Shown here in pieces: positions 45,020 through 54,072 of a stretch of DNA of 64,000 nucleotides. Source of the DNA: Dehalococcoidia bacterium (GTDB taxonomy: Bacteria; Chloroflexota; Dehalococcoidia; Lucifugimonadales; Lucifugimonadaceae); NCBI GenBank assembly GCA_012959765.1, contig DUCO01000007.1, forward strand, positions 63,336 through 127,335. The letters run 5' to 3'. Every line of letters starts with the position of its first letter. Position 1 is the stretch's first letter. The notes beneath the pieces are model-generated. The model was not told where the DNA came from and searched no databases. It saw only the letters and a program-made list of their open reading frames with translations. The position numbers were made by a program, and so were the translations under genes.

Positions 45020-45671
45020 TACGGTCGTAATCATAGTTGTACTGGTAGCCGCCTATTTCATAGGTGGTATTCCGTTTGGCGTGATCATAGGCCGACTATG
45101 GCGTGGCGTTGATATTCGCAGCTATGGCAGTGGTGGATCGGGTGCTACCAACGTAACTCGCACCCTCGGACCCCGGGCTGGAGCCGTCGTTTTCGCAGCC
45201 GATTTTGCAAAAGGCGTCTTGGTCATTGCTATCGCCAGATACGTTATGGATGGCGATCCGTGGCTAGTAGCAGCCGCCGGAACCGTAGCTGTACTTGGCC
45301 ACATGTTCCCGGTCTATATCAAGTTCAAAGGCGGCAAAGGCGTGTCGACCGGGTTCGGGGCGCTGGCGGTCATTTCCCCAATCGCAGCAGCCATAGCGCT
45401 TGTAGGTGTCGTCATTGCCGCAATTTCTCGATACATCTCTCTCGGATCGATAATTGGCAGCAGTGTGAGCCTCGGGTTGCTGGTGATATTCAGCATCTTC
45501 GAGCTAACGATATTTGGCTGGGATCACAATCTGTGGAACCTGCTGTTCGCTATTCCGGTTGGAGTGCTCATCATTTGGAGCCACCGCTCGAACGTAGATC
45601 GCCTCGCAAAAGGTGACGAATCGAAGCTGGAGAACAAACCATCTCCGCGCAGGGCACAGCGAACCCCGTAA
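45012..45671 (+). CDS. plsY: acyl-phosphate glycerol-3-phosphate acyltransferase
   Basis: PlsY, 219 aa, an integral membrane enzyme adding the first acyl chain to glycerol-3-phosphate. Signature motifs are GGIPFGVIIGRL, DIRSYGSGGSGATNVTRTLG and KFKGGKGVSTGFG. Several membrane helices are visible. It overlaps der and precedes gpsA, which supplies its substrate. Confidence 0.96.
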   Translation: MSDTVVIIVVLVAAYFIGGIPFGVIIGRLWRGVDIRSYGSGGSGATNVTRTLGPRAGAVVFAADFAKGVLVIAIARYVMDGDPWLVAAAGTVAVLGHMFPVYIKFKGGKGVSTGFGALAVISPIAAAIALVGVVIAAISRYISLGSIIGSSVSLGLLVIFSIFELTIFGWDHNLWNLLFAIPVGVLIIWSHRSNVDRLAKGDESKLENKPSPRRAQRTP

Positions 45672-45680
45672 ACTGCATGT

Positions 45681-46685
45681 GTGACACACATTGGCATAGT
45701 TGGTACGGGGGCATGGGCGACCACCCTCGGAATCCTCTTAGCACGCACCGGACATAAAACAGTCCTCTGGTCCCGCACTGAATCGCGGGCGGCAGAGCTT
45801 ACTTCGGAGCGCGTTAACGAACGGTCGGTTCCTGGAGTCGAATTCCCAGATCTGATGACCGTCTCGCCCTCACTTGACGAGTCGTTTTCAGATTCCGAAC
45901 TCGTGATCGTCGTCGTTCCATCCGTAACAGTTCGCGAGAACTTGAAAAAGATTGGCGACGCAGTTCCGGCCGGAACCAATATCGTATGTGCCACCAAAGG
46001 CATTGAAATCGCAACTGGAAAACGGATGTCTCAGATCATTGCTGAGGAACTTCCGAATTTCAATCCCGATCAAATCGGCGTGTTATCTGGGCCAAATCTG
46101 GCACCTGAAATAGCCGCCGGTAATCCGGCAACCGCCACAGTTGCATTTCCGAGCGACAAGATAGGTGAAACGGTTCAAGAGCTGCTCAGTTCCGAAGTAT
46201 TTCGCGTCTACCGAGGCGAAGATGTGATTGGCGTTGAACTAGGCGGAGCATTGAAAAACATCATTGCGATCGGCGCGGCGTTTATCGACGGAGCGGGCTT
46301 GGGCGCAAACGCCAAAGCGTCGTACGTGACACGAGGACTGCACGAAATCACCCGACTGGGTGTTGCGATGGGGGCAAAGCCTGAAACGTTCGCTGGTTTG
46401 AGCGGTATGGGCGATCTACTAGCAACTTGCTACTCGAATCTAAGTAGAAACTATCGACTCGGAATCGGGATAGCGTCGGGGCGAGATTTGAACACGGTTC
46501 TCGAGGATCTGGGTCAGACCGCCGAAGGTGTCCCAACTACTCAGGCTGCAGTTCGCATCGCCAGAGAACTCGGCATTGAGATGCCGATAGCCAACGCCAC
46601 TCACTCTGTGCTGTTTGAAGGTGCGTCGCCCACCGATGTGATACGAGAATTGATGGGTCGTACGCTGCAGCCCGAAGTTCGCTAG
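45681..46685 (+). CDS. gpsA: glycerol-3-phosphate dehydrogenase [NAD(P)+]
   Basis: GpsA, 334 aa, reduces dihydroxyacetone phosphate to glycerol-3-phosphate for phospholipid synthesis. GTG start giving MTHIGIVGTGAWATTLG; the Rossmann motif, CATKGIEI, SGPNLAPEIAAG and the catalytic Lys region GVELGGALKNIIAIGAA are clear. It begins nine bases after plsY. Confidence 0.96.
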   Translation: MTHIGIVGTGAWATTLGILLARTGHKTVLWSRTESRAAELTSERVNERSVPGVEFPDLMTVSPSLDESFSDSELVIVVVPSVTVRENLKKIGDAVPAGTNIVCATKGIEIATGKRMSQIIAEELPNFNPDQIGVLSGPNLAPEIAAGNPATATVAFPSDKIGETVQELLSSEVFRVYRGEDVIGVELGGALKNIIAIGAAFIDGAGLGANAKASYVTRGLHEITRLGVAMGAKPETFAGLSGMGDLLATCYSNLSRNYRLGIGIASGRDLNTVLEDLGQTAEGVPTTQAAVRIARELGIEMPIANATHSVLFEGASPTDVIRELMGRTLQPEVR

Positions 46686-46703
46686 CGCCGCCACCAAACG
46701 ATC

Positions 46704-47456
46704 TCAGCCGCCAAGATCTCCCAACTCATACAGAATCGCCGACATCACCGTGATCGCGGCCGTTTCGCTACGCAGCACTCGGGCACCCAGCGTCACCAGA
46801 TTGGCTCCCGCCTCTCGAATTGCCGTAGCTTCCTGTTCGCTGAACCCGCCGGGTGGTCCGATCAACGCGGCGAGACCAGTAGTGCTGGGATCCAAAGACT
46901 TCAGCGTCGACTTCAGTGAAACCGATTCATCGCCGACCTCTTCCCACATACACAACAACGGCTGCTCGGCGATCGCCTGCCCTACGGCAACCATGATGGG
47001 CATCGGCGACTCGACCACGGGGACTATCGCTCGCCCGCTTTGCTCCGCCGCTTCGATAGCGATTCGTTGCCACCGTTCGAGTCGCTTGTCCGAAGGTGCA
47101 CTCGCGTTGCCGCCCTGCACCCGCTCCGACATCACCGGAACGAACCGCACTGCACCAAGCTCGGTGCACTTCTGAATCGCCAGTTCTATGCGTTCGGCCC
47201 TTGCCAGTCCAAGCAGCATGGTGACTTTTACAGACGGCTCTGGCACTGGATTCACGGCTGAAATCAGAGTTGTTGAAATTTCACTTTTACCGACATCATC
47301 GACTTCAACTTCCCATTCTGAGCCCGATCCATCAAAAAACCGCACATGCTCCCCAGCTTCAACCCGAAGGACAGTTTTAAGTTGCCGGGCGACCGGGCCA
47401 TCCAATGTAATAGACCGATCAGTAGCATCGATATCAGGAACGTAAAAGCGATGCAT
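46704..47456 (-). CDS. rsmE: 16S rRNA (uracil-1498-N3)-methyltransferase
   Basis: RsmE, 250 aa, a SPOUT-fold enzyme modifying U1498 in the 30S subunit. The knot region shows ALIGPPGGFSEQEA and VTLGARVLRSETAAI. The ATG overlaps the prmA stop (TAATG on the minus strand), continuing the dnaJ-prmA-rsmE order known from Firmicutes. Confidence 0.95.
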   Translation of the reverse strand: MHRFYVPDIDATDRSITLDGPVARQLKTVLRVEAGEHVRFFDGSGSEWEVEVDDVGKSEISTTLISAVNPVPEPSVKVTMLLGLARAERIELAIQKCTELGAVRFVPVMSERVQGGNASAPSDKRLERWQRIAIEAAEQSGRAIVPVVESPMPIMVAVGQAIAEQPLLCMWEEVGDESVSLKSTLKSLDPSTTGLAALIGPPGGFSEQEATAIREAGANLVTLGARVLRSETAAITVMSAILYELGDLGG

Positions 47457-48367
47457 TACTTTGACCCATCCGTTCGAGCACGGGCAATACGAGTCGCAGT
47501 CCAGTCTTCGATTTTTCTGGTCGACTGAACTTCCCCGCCAGCAGCCTCAAAAGCCGCCACTACGTCATCAAGACGAGTTTCAAGTACGCCAGACGTAATA
47601 ATCACGCCGCTGTCCGAAACAGAAGCAATCAACGGTTCTGCCAGCATTATCAACACGTTCGCCGCGATATTCGCGCCCACCACATCAAACCGGCCATCGG
47701 GAACTTCCTCGTGTGGGATGGATCCCGTCAGTATTAGCGACCGATCCGTAAATCCCGCCTCTTCCAGATTGGCTTTCGAAGAAGTAATCGCGTCGTTTTC
47801 GATATCAAGCCCAACTGCGTGACTCGCCCCAAGTGCGAGTGCAGCGATGGAAAGCACCCCTGAGCCGCAACCAACGTCCAGGAACCTATCTCCGGGCTTC
47901 ACGACCTGCTCTATCTCTTCTAGGCACATCAACGTGGTTGGATGATGACCGGTGCCGAACGCCAGACCCGGCTCCAGTTCGATAACAACGTCGGAAGGCC
48001 TGCTGGTGAATTCAGCCGAGCGCGGAACAATGACCAGATTTTTGCCAACCCTGATCGATTCGAACTTCTGATTCCGCCACTCGTCATCACTAACTTCAAG
48101 CTCCTCAACCTCAGGGAGGTCAACCAGATATCTGATCAGCCGCACCCCGACGTCGATAGCCGTCTTTCGAGACTCTGTCGTTGGGTCGAGCGGAAGCCAT
48201 CCACGAATCGTCACCCATTCAATCGGATCGGCTGACTCGCCTTCGTCGGGGTTGTAACCGCCGGGCTGCTCAACTGCTGCCGGGCCTTCGCCGTGGGTGG
48301 TGAACAGATGCGTCAGCGGCTCGACGTACTCGGGCGGTGCCTTGATGCTGAGCTGTAACCAGCGCAT
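47456..48367 (-). CDS. prmA: ribosomal protein L11 methyltransferase
   Basis: PrmA, 303 aa, methylates L11 in many bacteria. The substrate-recognition domain is N-terminal; the SAM domain shows ELEPGLAFGTGHHPTT, DVGCGSGVLSIAAL and VGANIAANVL. It lies 57 bases after dnaJ on the same strand. Confidence 0.94.
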   Translation of the reverse strand: MRWLQLSIKAPPEYVEPLTHLFTTHGEGPAAVEQPGGYNPDEGESADPIEWVTIRGWLPLDPTTESRKTAIDVGVRLIRYLVDLPEVEELEVSDDEWRNQKFESIRVGKNLVIVPRSAEFTSRPSDVVIELEPGLAFGTGHHPTTLMCLEEIEQVVKPGDRFLDVGCGSGVLSIAALALGASHAVGLDIENDAITSSKANLEEAGFTDRSLILTGSIPHEEVPDGRFDVVGANIAANVLIMLAEPLIASVSDSGVIITSGVLETRLDDVVAAFEAAGGEVQSTRKIEDWTATRIARARTDGSK

Positions 48368-48424
48368 CTGATCTACCTTCGAATGTTCGTGCTGGGTGGG
48401 GCGGGCAGAGCAAGCCCTCAGAAA

Positions 48425-49561
48425 CTAGGAGTCTTCGCCTCGGAAGGCGTCTTTGAATCGACCAAAAATTCCGGAGCCCGCTCCTGAATTCTCACCAACA
48501 CGTTCGAGTCCGAACGATTCAGCAAGTTCCTGTAGCAAAGTAGCCTGGCGTTCATCGAGATCCTTAGGTGTGACGACCTTCAACTCAACCAGCTGATCAC
48601 CTCTGCGACCACTGGTTCCCATGTGCGGGATACCGGCACCTTTTATTCGGGACACTGATCCAGACTGAGTGCCGGGCTTGATATCGATGTCATGCGATCC
48701 CTCGAGGGTTTCGACGTTGATGATTCCGCCAAGTGCGGCCATCGCCATATTCACCTCAGCCATCATAAGAACATCGTTGCCACGGCGTGAGAAAATCTTG
48801 TCTCGCTGAACACCGATATGAACATAAAGGTCGCCGTTACCGTTGCCCTTGCCACCGGATTCGCCTTCGCCGTGAACGACGAGCCGGGTGCCGTGTTCAA
48901 CACCGGCGGGAATCTGAACTTCGATTTTGCGTACGTTTCGTTCGGTTCCTCGCCCCGAGCACTGCTGACAAGCAGTTTTCACGGTCTGGCCTTCACCCAG
49001 GCATGCGGGGCAGGCAGTTACCTGTTGAAACTGGCCGAAGAACGTTCGCTGGGTGCGACGCACCTTGCCTTCACCGTGACACGTAGAACATTCCACGACG
49101 TCGGTTCCGGGTTCGGCCTTGCTGCCATCACAACGATCACAACGTTCCATCCGGTTGAGTTCGAGTTCGCGAGGTACGCCAAAAGCGGCATCACGGAAAG
49201 ATACGTTTACCTGAAACTCAAGGTCGGCAGCTCGACTGGACGCCTGACGGGTAGAATCCCCAAAGAAAGAATCGAAGATATCGCCGAATCCGCCAAATCC
49301 CTCGAACCCATCGAAACCACGACCCGCCTGACCGTTTACACCCTGATGGCCGAACTGGTCGTACTGTGCTTTACGTTTCGGATCGCTGAGTACCTGGTAC
49401 GCCTCATTCACTTCTTTAAAGCGATCGCTTGCGTCGGCTTCTTTGTTGCGGTCGGGGTGGAACTTCAGCGCCTGCTTCCGGAACGCCTTCTTGAGATCTT
49501 CAGGCGTGGCATCACGGGCAACACCGAGAACCTCGTAATAGTCACGTTTGCTGGTTGTCAT
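48425..49561 (-). CDS. dnaJ: chaperone DnaJ
   Basis: DnaJ, 378 aa, stimulates DnaK. J domain with [10 protein letters not shown] (HPD), a Gly/Phe-rich linker ([13 protein letters not shown]), and the zinc region with four CxxCxG repeats: [31 protein letters not shown]-terminal substrate domains are complete. A promoter-like TATAAT (49643-49648) and an inverted repeat precede it. dnaK and grpE are not nearby. Confidence 0.97.
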   Translation of the reverse strand: MTTSKRDYYEVLGVARDATPEDLKKAFRKQALKFHPDRNKEADASDRFKEVNEAYQVLSDPKRKAQYDQFGHQGVNGQAGRGFDGFEGFGGFGDIFDSFFGDSTRQASSRAADLEFQVNVSFRDAAFGVPRELELNRMERCDRCDGSKAEPGTDVVECSTCHGEGKVRRTQRTFFGQFQQVTACPACLGEGQTVKTACQQCSGRGTERNVRKIEVQIPAGVEHGTRLVVHGEGESGGKGNGNGDLYVHIGVQRDKIFSRRGNDVLMMAEVNMAMAALGGIINVETLEGSHDIDIKPGTQSGSVSRIKGAGIPHMGTSGRRGDQLVELKVVTPKDLDERQATLLQELAESFGLERVGENSGAGSGIFGRFKDAFRGEDS

Positions 49562-49611
49562 ATAAAAGCGACCGCTGCCCCGGGCGAATGTCTGATTAGT
49601 TCCTAAATCAA

Positions 49612-49627
49612 GTTCACCGTAGTGAAC
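49612..49627. promoter_or_regulatory. inverted repeat in the dnaJ leader
   Basis: GTTCAC-CGTA-GTGAAC (6-4-6) lies between the likely -10 TATAAT of dnaJ (minus strand, 49643-49648) and its ATG. It could be an operator or a short leader hairpin. It is not the CIRCE sequence TTAGCACTC-N9-GAGTGCTAA that HrcA normally binds. Confidence 0.4.
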
Positions 49628-49721
49628 AAGTCGAACAAATCAATTATAAACCTGAGGCGCGCTGAATCCGAATGTGGGTAGAAACCCAATAATGCGAATT
49701 AGAGAAAAATTCGTGCGTGTT

Positions 49722-50756
49722 CTAGTAGCCGCCGTAGAAAAGCATCGTCATCTGATCGAGATGACCGGCAAGGTGTCGCACTGCCGGGATTGCAGTTTCG
49801 TACTCCATACGAGTTGGAGCCATCACGCCTATGATGCCTTCGGCGGTGCTTGATGTGCCGTATTTGCTGACAACGACCGAGTAGTTCCTTAACGATTCTT
49901 CTACGTTTTCTTCGCCAATAACCACGCTAGCCAGACCACCCGGTTCACTCGCTTCTTCGAATACCGAAGTTGCGAACGTATCTTCGATCAGCCACATTGC
50001 GCCCTGCGACATCGCCGGGTCGGCCAGTAGTTCCGGCTGCTGGAACAGCTTGCCGATGCCGCTGAACCGCTTTTCCATGCTGGAACCCGTGTTGTGCTTC
50101 TGTAGAGCCGTTACAGCTGAATCGAAGGCCCTGCGCTCCAGTCCCCCGCCTACACGGCTTGCACGAGCCGCCACATTGTTAGCCGGGACACCAACTATTA
50201 CTTCATTGAGGCGGTTCCGGGCATGTTCGATCGCAGAATCAGAGTCAGACGAGTCGAGATTGATGACCTGCTTGTAGATGTTCGCACCCTGTAACACCAC
50301 GATTACCACGGCAAGCATTTCCTGAAGCCGAAGTAATTCAACGCTTTTCACCGGTGCCGGCGCGGTGCGAGGCAGTGTGGTGAATGCCAGAGTGTCCATC
50401 AGCCCGGCCAGTATTTCCGAGGCAGAATCGACCCATTCTTCGACGTCGGCATGTACCGCCGTGAATTCCTGATCAACCTGCGCGGCTACGGCAGAATTTA
50501 GCGTGGCCTCAGGATCGAGCGATCCTACGAAATGACGATAGCCACGATCCGAAGGAACTCCACCCGATGAAACGTGCGGGCGATGGATCAGCCCATCCTC
50601 TTCAAGTGCAACCATTTCGTTGCGAATAGTTGCTGGGCTGGCTTTGAGGCTAGTCGAGCGGGCGACCGTGCTTGAGGCGACAGGGGACGCCGTCTGAACA
50701 TGTTCAGAAACGATGAACTTGAGAATCTCTCGTTTTCTCGCTGTCAGAGTCGGCAT
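49722..50756 (-). CDS. hrcA: heat-inducible transcription repressor HrcA
   Basis: HrcA, 344 aa, represses heat-shock genes via CIRCE elements. Residues 1-75 form a winged helix (LTARKREILKFIVSEHVQT, SPATIRNEMVALEEDGLI, HVSSGGVPSDRGYRHFV); GAF-like and C-terminal dimerisation regions follow. I found no complete CIRCE element near it or near dnaJ, so its targets lie elsewhere or use a diverged site. Confidence 0.94.
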   Translation of the reverse strand: MPTLTARKREILKFIVSEHVQTASPVASSTVARSTSLKASPATIRNEMVALEEDGLIHRPHVSSGGVPSDRGYRHFVGSLDPEATLNSAVAAQVDQEFTAVHADVEEWVDSASEILAGLMDTLAFTTLPRTAPAPVKSVELLRLQEMLAVVIVVLQGANIYKQVINLDSSDSDSAIEHARNRLNEVIVGVPANNVAARASRVGGGLERRAFDSAVTALQKHNTGSSMEKRFSGIGKLFQQPELLADPAMSQGAMWLIEDTFATSVFEEASEPGGLASVVIGEENVEESLRNYSVVVSKYGTSSTAEGIIGVMAPTRMEYETAIPAVRHLAGHLDQMTMLFYGGY

Positions 50757-50929
50757 ACTGGCCTCAGATAAAGACTCACGGCTGTGACTTACACGCTACA
50801 GGATTGAACGTCACGAAGTTAGCATGCGGTTTTCCCGAGCGTCAACGTTAATTCGGGATCGATGAACCAAATGCTCTATGTGATTCGACTATTGAACACG
50901 CCGTTCACGATAATGAGTGGACTGAAACT

Positions 50930-51840
50930 ATGGAATCTCTGACAAGTAGTGCGTTCGAAAAAGCCGCCAGTTTCATAAACGAAAATGGCCGTCCGCTCGA
51001 GCGAGCGCAGTTCAACTATCACTTTGGAACGGGATCTTTGAAATCGGTGTTGATCGAACTGCGGAAGTTTCAGAACGGCGATGGTGGGTTCGGGCACGGA
51101 ATCGAACCCGACGTGCGAATGCCGTTTTCATCGCCGTTTTCTGGCACGCTGGCGTTTCAAGTATCACGAGAACTCGAACTTGCCGGGGATGACCCGCTTA
51201 TTCGAGATGGCATTGGCTACTTTGTGAACACTTTTGACAGGAGTATTGGCGGCTGGGATCCCGTTGGGCCTCGCGGCGACGAATACCCGCACGCTCCTTG
51301 GTGGGACTATCAGCCAGTTGGCGATCAACTCAACTCGTTGAAGCGATCTAATCCTGGAGCCGAAATCGCCGGTTACCTTCACCTCTATTCGCATCTGGTC
51401 GATCAAGCATTTCTCGACGAGGTCACCACCATGGTTATCGACTCTTTTGATGCGTTGCCAGACGATATGGGATTTCACGCAATGATGTGTTTTGTACGGA
51501 TGGCAGAAATGGCTCCGAAAGCACTGGCTGAACGTCTCGGGCCGAAGTTGCGTCGGGGGGGCATCTCGTGACCAGCGGTAACGCCAACGATTGGCAGAAC
51601 TACGGCGGGAGACCGTTGGGGTTCGCTCCGACACTCGACCACTTGCTTGCTGACGAGCTTGAAACCTCTGTGCAATCGCAGTTGGACTACGAAATCACTA
51701 CGCAGACAGAAGACGGCAGTTGGAAAGCATCATGGTCATACGGCGATCGCGAGAACGAACTTGCCATTGCAAGGGTTGAATGGGCTGGCTATATCACCCT
51801 GTGAAACCTGCTTGCGTTTAAGGCCTGGGGGCGTATCTAG
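50930..51840 (+). pseudogene. broken gene for a terpenoid-cyclase-fold-like (alpha/alpha barrel) protein
   Basis: The first frame (50930-51571) encodes 213 aa with FQNGDGGFGHGIEPDVRMP and DRSIGGWDP, repeats like those of prenyltransferase/squalene-cyclase alpha-barrel proteins. It ends just after a run of seven G (51555-51561). The sequence continues in another frame from there (HLVTSGNANDW, then QTEDGSWKASWSYGDREN, 51562-51804), stops at TGA 51802-51804 in EWAGYITL, and continues in frame with NLLAFKAWGRI to TAG 51838-51840. So one frameshift and one nonsense codon separate three parts of what looks like one protein of about 300 aa. A sequencing error in the G-run could explain the first lesion but not the second. 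Confidence 0.75.
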
Positions 51841-51863
51841 TTCGGTCGTTGGCATTGGGCGTG

Positions 51864-51885
51864 GAATACCAGCCGTGGGGTATTC
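51864..51885 (+). other. short hairpin after the broken gene
   Basis: GAATACC-AGCCGTGG-GGTATTC, a 7-bp stem with an 8-base loop, without a T-run. It lies in the 51841-52066 gap, which otherwise holds a promoter and no gene. Confidence 0.3.
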
Positions 51886-51959
51886 GATTGAGGCTGCTCT
51901 GGCAAGCGTGAATATGTATCTAATTTGAACTGCAATACCAGTATTCGTCAGGTAATCCG

Positions 51960-51988
51960 TTGACGCTCTCTCGGGCGCATAGTTTAAT
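51960..51988 (+). promoter_or_regulatory. candidate promoter of the MBL-like gene
   Basis: TTGACG (51960-51965), a 17-base spacer and TTTAAT (51983-51988) lie 78 bases before the ATG of the next gene. Good match to the sigma-70 pattern. Confidence 0.55.
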
Positions 51989-52066
51989 TGATTCTTGAAC
52001 TGCGCGTAAGTTGAATAAATTTTCTATCAACGACGCGAAACATCGACCTAATCGAGGTACGTCCGC

Positions 52067-52687
52067 ATGGAAATTCGCTGGCTTGGCAACTCTACTTTTG
52101 AAATCCGATCTTCTGTGGGCATCGTGGTTGTTGACCATCAGGGCAAACTGCCAAAGCAAACAGATCTTGATGACGACAATACCGTCTTCGTTTACAGCAA
52201 GGGCGAGCGTTCCTCCTACCCGGTTACCAATCACAACGTTCTGGCCGGGCCAGGTGAATACGAAATTGGTGGCCTGAGCGTGAGAGGCGTAGCCACACCG
52301 GCCGACGATCCCGCCATTTCACAGGAGATCAACACGGTCTATGTTGTCGATGCCGATGGCCTGCAAGTCGCAACTCTGGGCAATCCCGGCTACCAGCCCT
52401 CGGCCCAGTCGGTACAGCAAATCAGCAAAGTCGACGTGCTTATCATCAACACGGAATCTCAAGGACTAGAACCCGACGAAATGTCGGCGGTTATCAGGAA
52501 CCTCGAACCAAAGATGATCGTGCCGTCTGGTTACGATGCAAGTTCGGGCAAGCCAAGCGCCGCGATGCAGCGACTTTTGACCGAACTCGGCGTGAAGGAA
52601 TTTGAAGCGACTTCGCGATTGAACGTGAGCAAGAGCGGGCTGCCAGACGAACGTGCAGTAGTAGTGTTGCAAAAACGTTCTGAGTGA
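52067..52687 (+). CDS. metallo-beta-lactamase-fold protein without metal ligands
   Basis: A 206-aa protein with the outline of UlaG-type MBL-fold hydrolases: MEIRWLGNSTFEIRSSVGIVVVDH at the start, GPGEYEIGGLSVRGV in the middle, and KVDVLIINTESQG and PKMIVPSGYD near the end. The HxHxDH metal motif that should follow the first strands is missing (VFVYSKGERSSYPV), so hydrolase activity is doubtful. Its own promoter and a strong terminator make it a single-gene unit. Confidence 0.75.
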   Translation: MEIRWLGNSTFEIRSSVGIVVVDHQGKLPKQTDLDDDNTVFVYSKGERSSYPVTNHNVLAGPGEYEIGGLSVRGVATPADDPAISQEINTVYVVDADGLQVATLGNPGYQPSAQSVQQISKVDVLIINTESQGLEPDEMSAVIRNLEPKMIVPSGYDASSGKPSAAMQRLLTELGVKEFEATSRLNVSKSGLPDERAVVVLQKRSE

Positions 52688-52753
52688 AGCTGAGTTCTAG
52701 ATCATTGGCGCCCTGTTCATCATGACTGGCAGATCAGTGTTATTTAGAAAGTA

Positions 52754-52787
52754 AAAAGCCCCTGCAAATTGCAGGGGCTTTTTTTTG
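52754..52787. terminator. intrinsic bidirectional terminator
   Basis: GCCCCTGCAA-AT-spaced arm TTGCAGGGGC gives a 10-bp perfect stem (52759-52768 with 52770-52779), flanked by AAAAA on the left and a run of eight T on the right. It lies between the converging MBL-like gene and the surface-protein gene and suits both. Confidence 0.93.
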
Positions 52788-52830
52788 TTAGTACTTGATC
52801 TGTGGCAACTTGAGAATGAATTTACGCGCT

Positions 52831-53955
52831 CTATTTGCTGTTGCGATCAAGTCGTCGCCACGCCAGCAACGCCAGAGGCGCCAGCAGCAGTGCAACGTTA
52901 CCCAAACCAGCCGGACCGCCTTCACGGGCGCTACACGAGCCACTATCGGCCGCGTCAGCCACTATCGCAGCAGCAGCGGTTGCCTCGGCCGCAACGGTCG
53001 CAGGTGCATCTACGATCGGAGTTGGCGTCGGTGTCGCTGTTGGTACAACAGTTGGCGTGGGAGTCGGTGTGGGCGTACGCGTAGGCTCCGGAGTCGGAGT
53101 CGGCGTGTTTGTTGGAGTCGGAGTCGGCGCCTGAGTCGGAGTCGGCGCCTGAGTCGGAGTCGGCGCCTGAGTCGGAGTCGGCGTCTGAGTCGGCTCAGGC
53201 GTCGGTGTTGGCAGCGGTGGGAACACCAGCAGGAAGTTCTGCCTGTGAACACCATCTTCAAAGACGTCGCCCTGCAACGCTTTGATTTCACCAATGAAGA
53301 ATTCAACGGGGCGGTTATCGTATTTTTCGTCGAACGGATCGACGGTCAAGAAATACTCGCCGTTGAACACCGAAGCAAACGAAGTCACGTAATCGTCGAT
53401 GACTGCGTAGATCAGTGTGCCATCTGGAGGCGGAACCGATCCTGTTCGAACTCGACCTTCATAGAAAGTTGGCCCGAGAATCACCGGAGTTGCAGTAGGC
53501 GATGCCGGAATCGAAGTCGGTGTGGGAGTCGGTATCGGAGCGAATGGGAATCTCAAATTCTGCTGTCGCAACTGAGGAAGTGCCCAATCCAATTTTAGAG
53601 TCCCGAACTGGTTGATAAATGCATAGGGAGTCTTCTCGTCGGACTGAACCTGATCCTCAAGCCAGAACGTTACATCTTTACCAACGAGATCGTTGGGTGC
53701 GTGAATAAACAGACCGACAAAACCGTTCGGAGACTGTTCGCCTACCACGACCGAGTTTGAGACCCAATCATCAATCTTGGCCGTGATGATCATTCCATTT
53801 GGATCGATACCGCCAGAGATCGTCACTTCGCCATGAAGTGTGATTGCCTTGATCTGAGGGATCTCGCCTTGTGCGTTTGCCCGTTCGCCAAATCCAGCTA
53901 TCAGGCCCGCCAGAACGGCGGTCGCTATCAGCATCCCTACCAGTCTAGCTTTCAT
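52831..53955 (-). CDS. secreted stalked surface protein with C-terminal membrane anchor
   Basis: A 374-aa protein. A signal peptide ([24 protein letters not shown]) is followed by two related beta-rich domains at about 33-125 and 165-235 (compare [18 protein letters not shown] and [18 protein letters not shown]). A Thr/Pro stalk of about 80 residues follows, partly built from an 18-bp DNA repeat. The end, [20 protein letters not shown] and then a hydrophobic helix with WRRLDRNSK, has the Cys-helix-basic layout of sorting signals such as MYXO-CTERM. It should be exported and held at the membrane. Function unknown; the 154-aa lipoprotein at 63221 has the same domain. Confidence 0.85.
   Translation of the reverse strand: MKARLVGMLIATAVLAGLIAGFGERANAQGEIPQIKAITLHGEVTISGGIDPNGMIITAKIDDWVSNSVVVGEQSPNGFVGLFIHAPNDLVGKDVTFWLEDQVQSDEKTPYAFINQFGTLKLDWALPQLRQQNLRFPFAPIPTPTPTSIPASPTATPVILGPTFYEGRVRTGSVPPPDGTLIYAVIDDYVTSFASVFNGEYFLTVDPFDEKYDNRPVEFFIGEIKALQGDVFEDGVHRQNFLLVFPPLPTPTPEPTQTPTPTQAPTPTQAPTPTQAPTPTPTNTPTPTPEPTRTPTPTPTPTVVPTATPTPTPIVDAPATVAAEATAAAAIVADAADSGSCSAREGGPAGLGNVALLLAPLALLAWRRLDRNSK
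53115..53186 (-). repeat. 18-bp tandem repeat, four units, in the Thr-Pro stalk
   Basis: GAGTCGGAGTCGGCGCCT is repeated at 53115, 53133, 53151 and 53169, the last with one change. On the minus strand it encodes TQAPTP units. Slippage would lengthen or shorten the stalk by six residues per unit. Confidence 0.9.
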
Positions 53956-54008
53956 ATGTAATCTCTCCAGCGCCCGCTATCAAAATCAATTATCTGTATC
54001 AGCAGAAC

Positions 54009-54038
54009 GCCCCCCTCCCGATAGTTCGGAAGGGGGGC
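54009..54038 (-). terminator. strong hairpin between the two surface-protein genes
   Basis: GCCCCCCT and AGGGGGGC pair over eight bases, then after one mismatch CCGA and TCGG pair around the loop TAGT. It is 35 bases downstream of the large surface-protein stop. No good T-run follows on the minus strand, so it may be a partial terminator or an mRNA-stabilising 3' hairpin. Confidence 0.55.
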
Positions 54039-54072
54039 GCCCGTTATTACGTTTTTACTCTAGCAGTCGTCT

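Noticed and set aside
50757-50929. CIRCE operator upstream of hrcA
   Set aside because: Only a partial TTAGCA is seen; the GAGTGCTAA half is missing.
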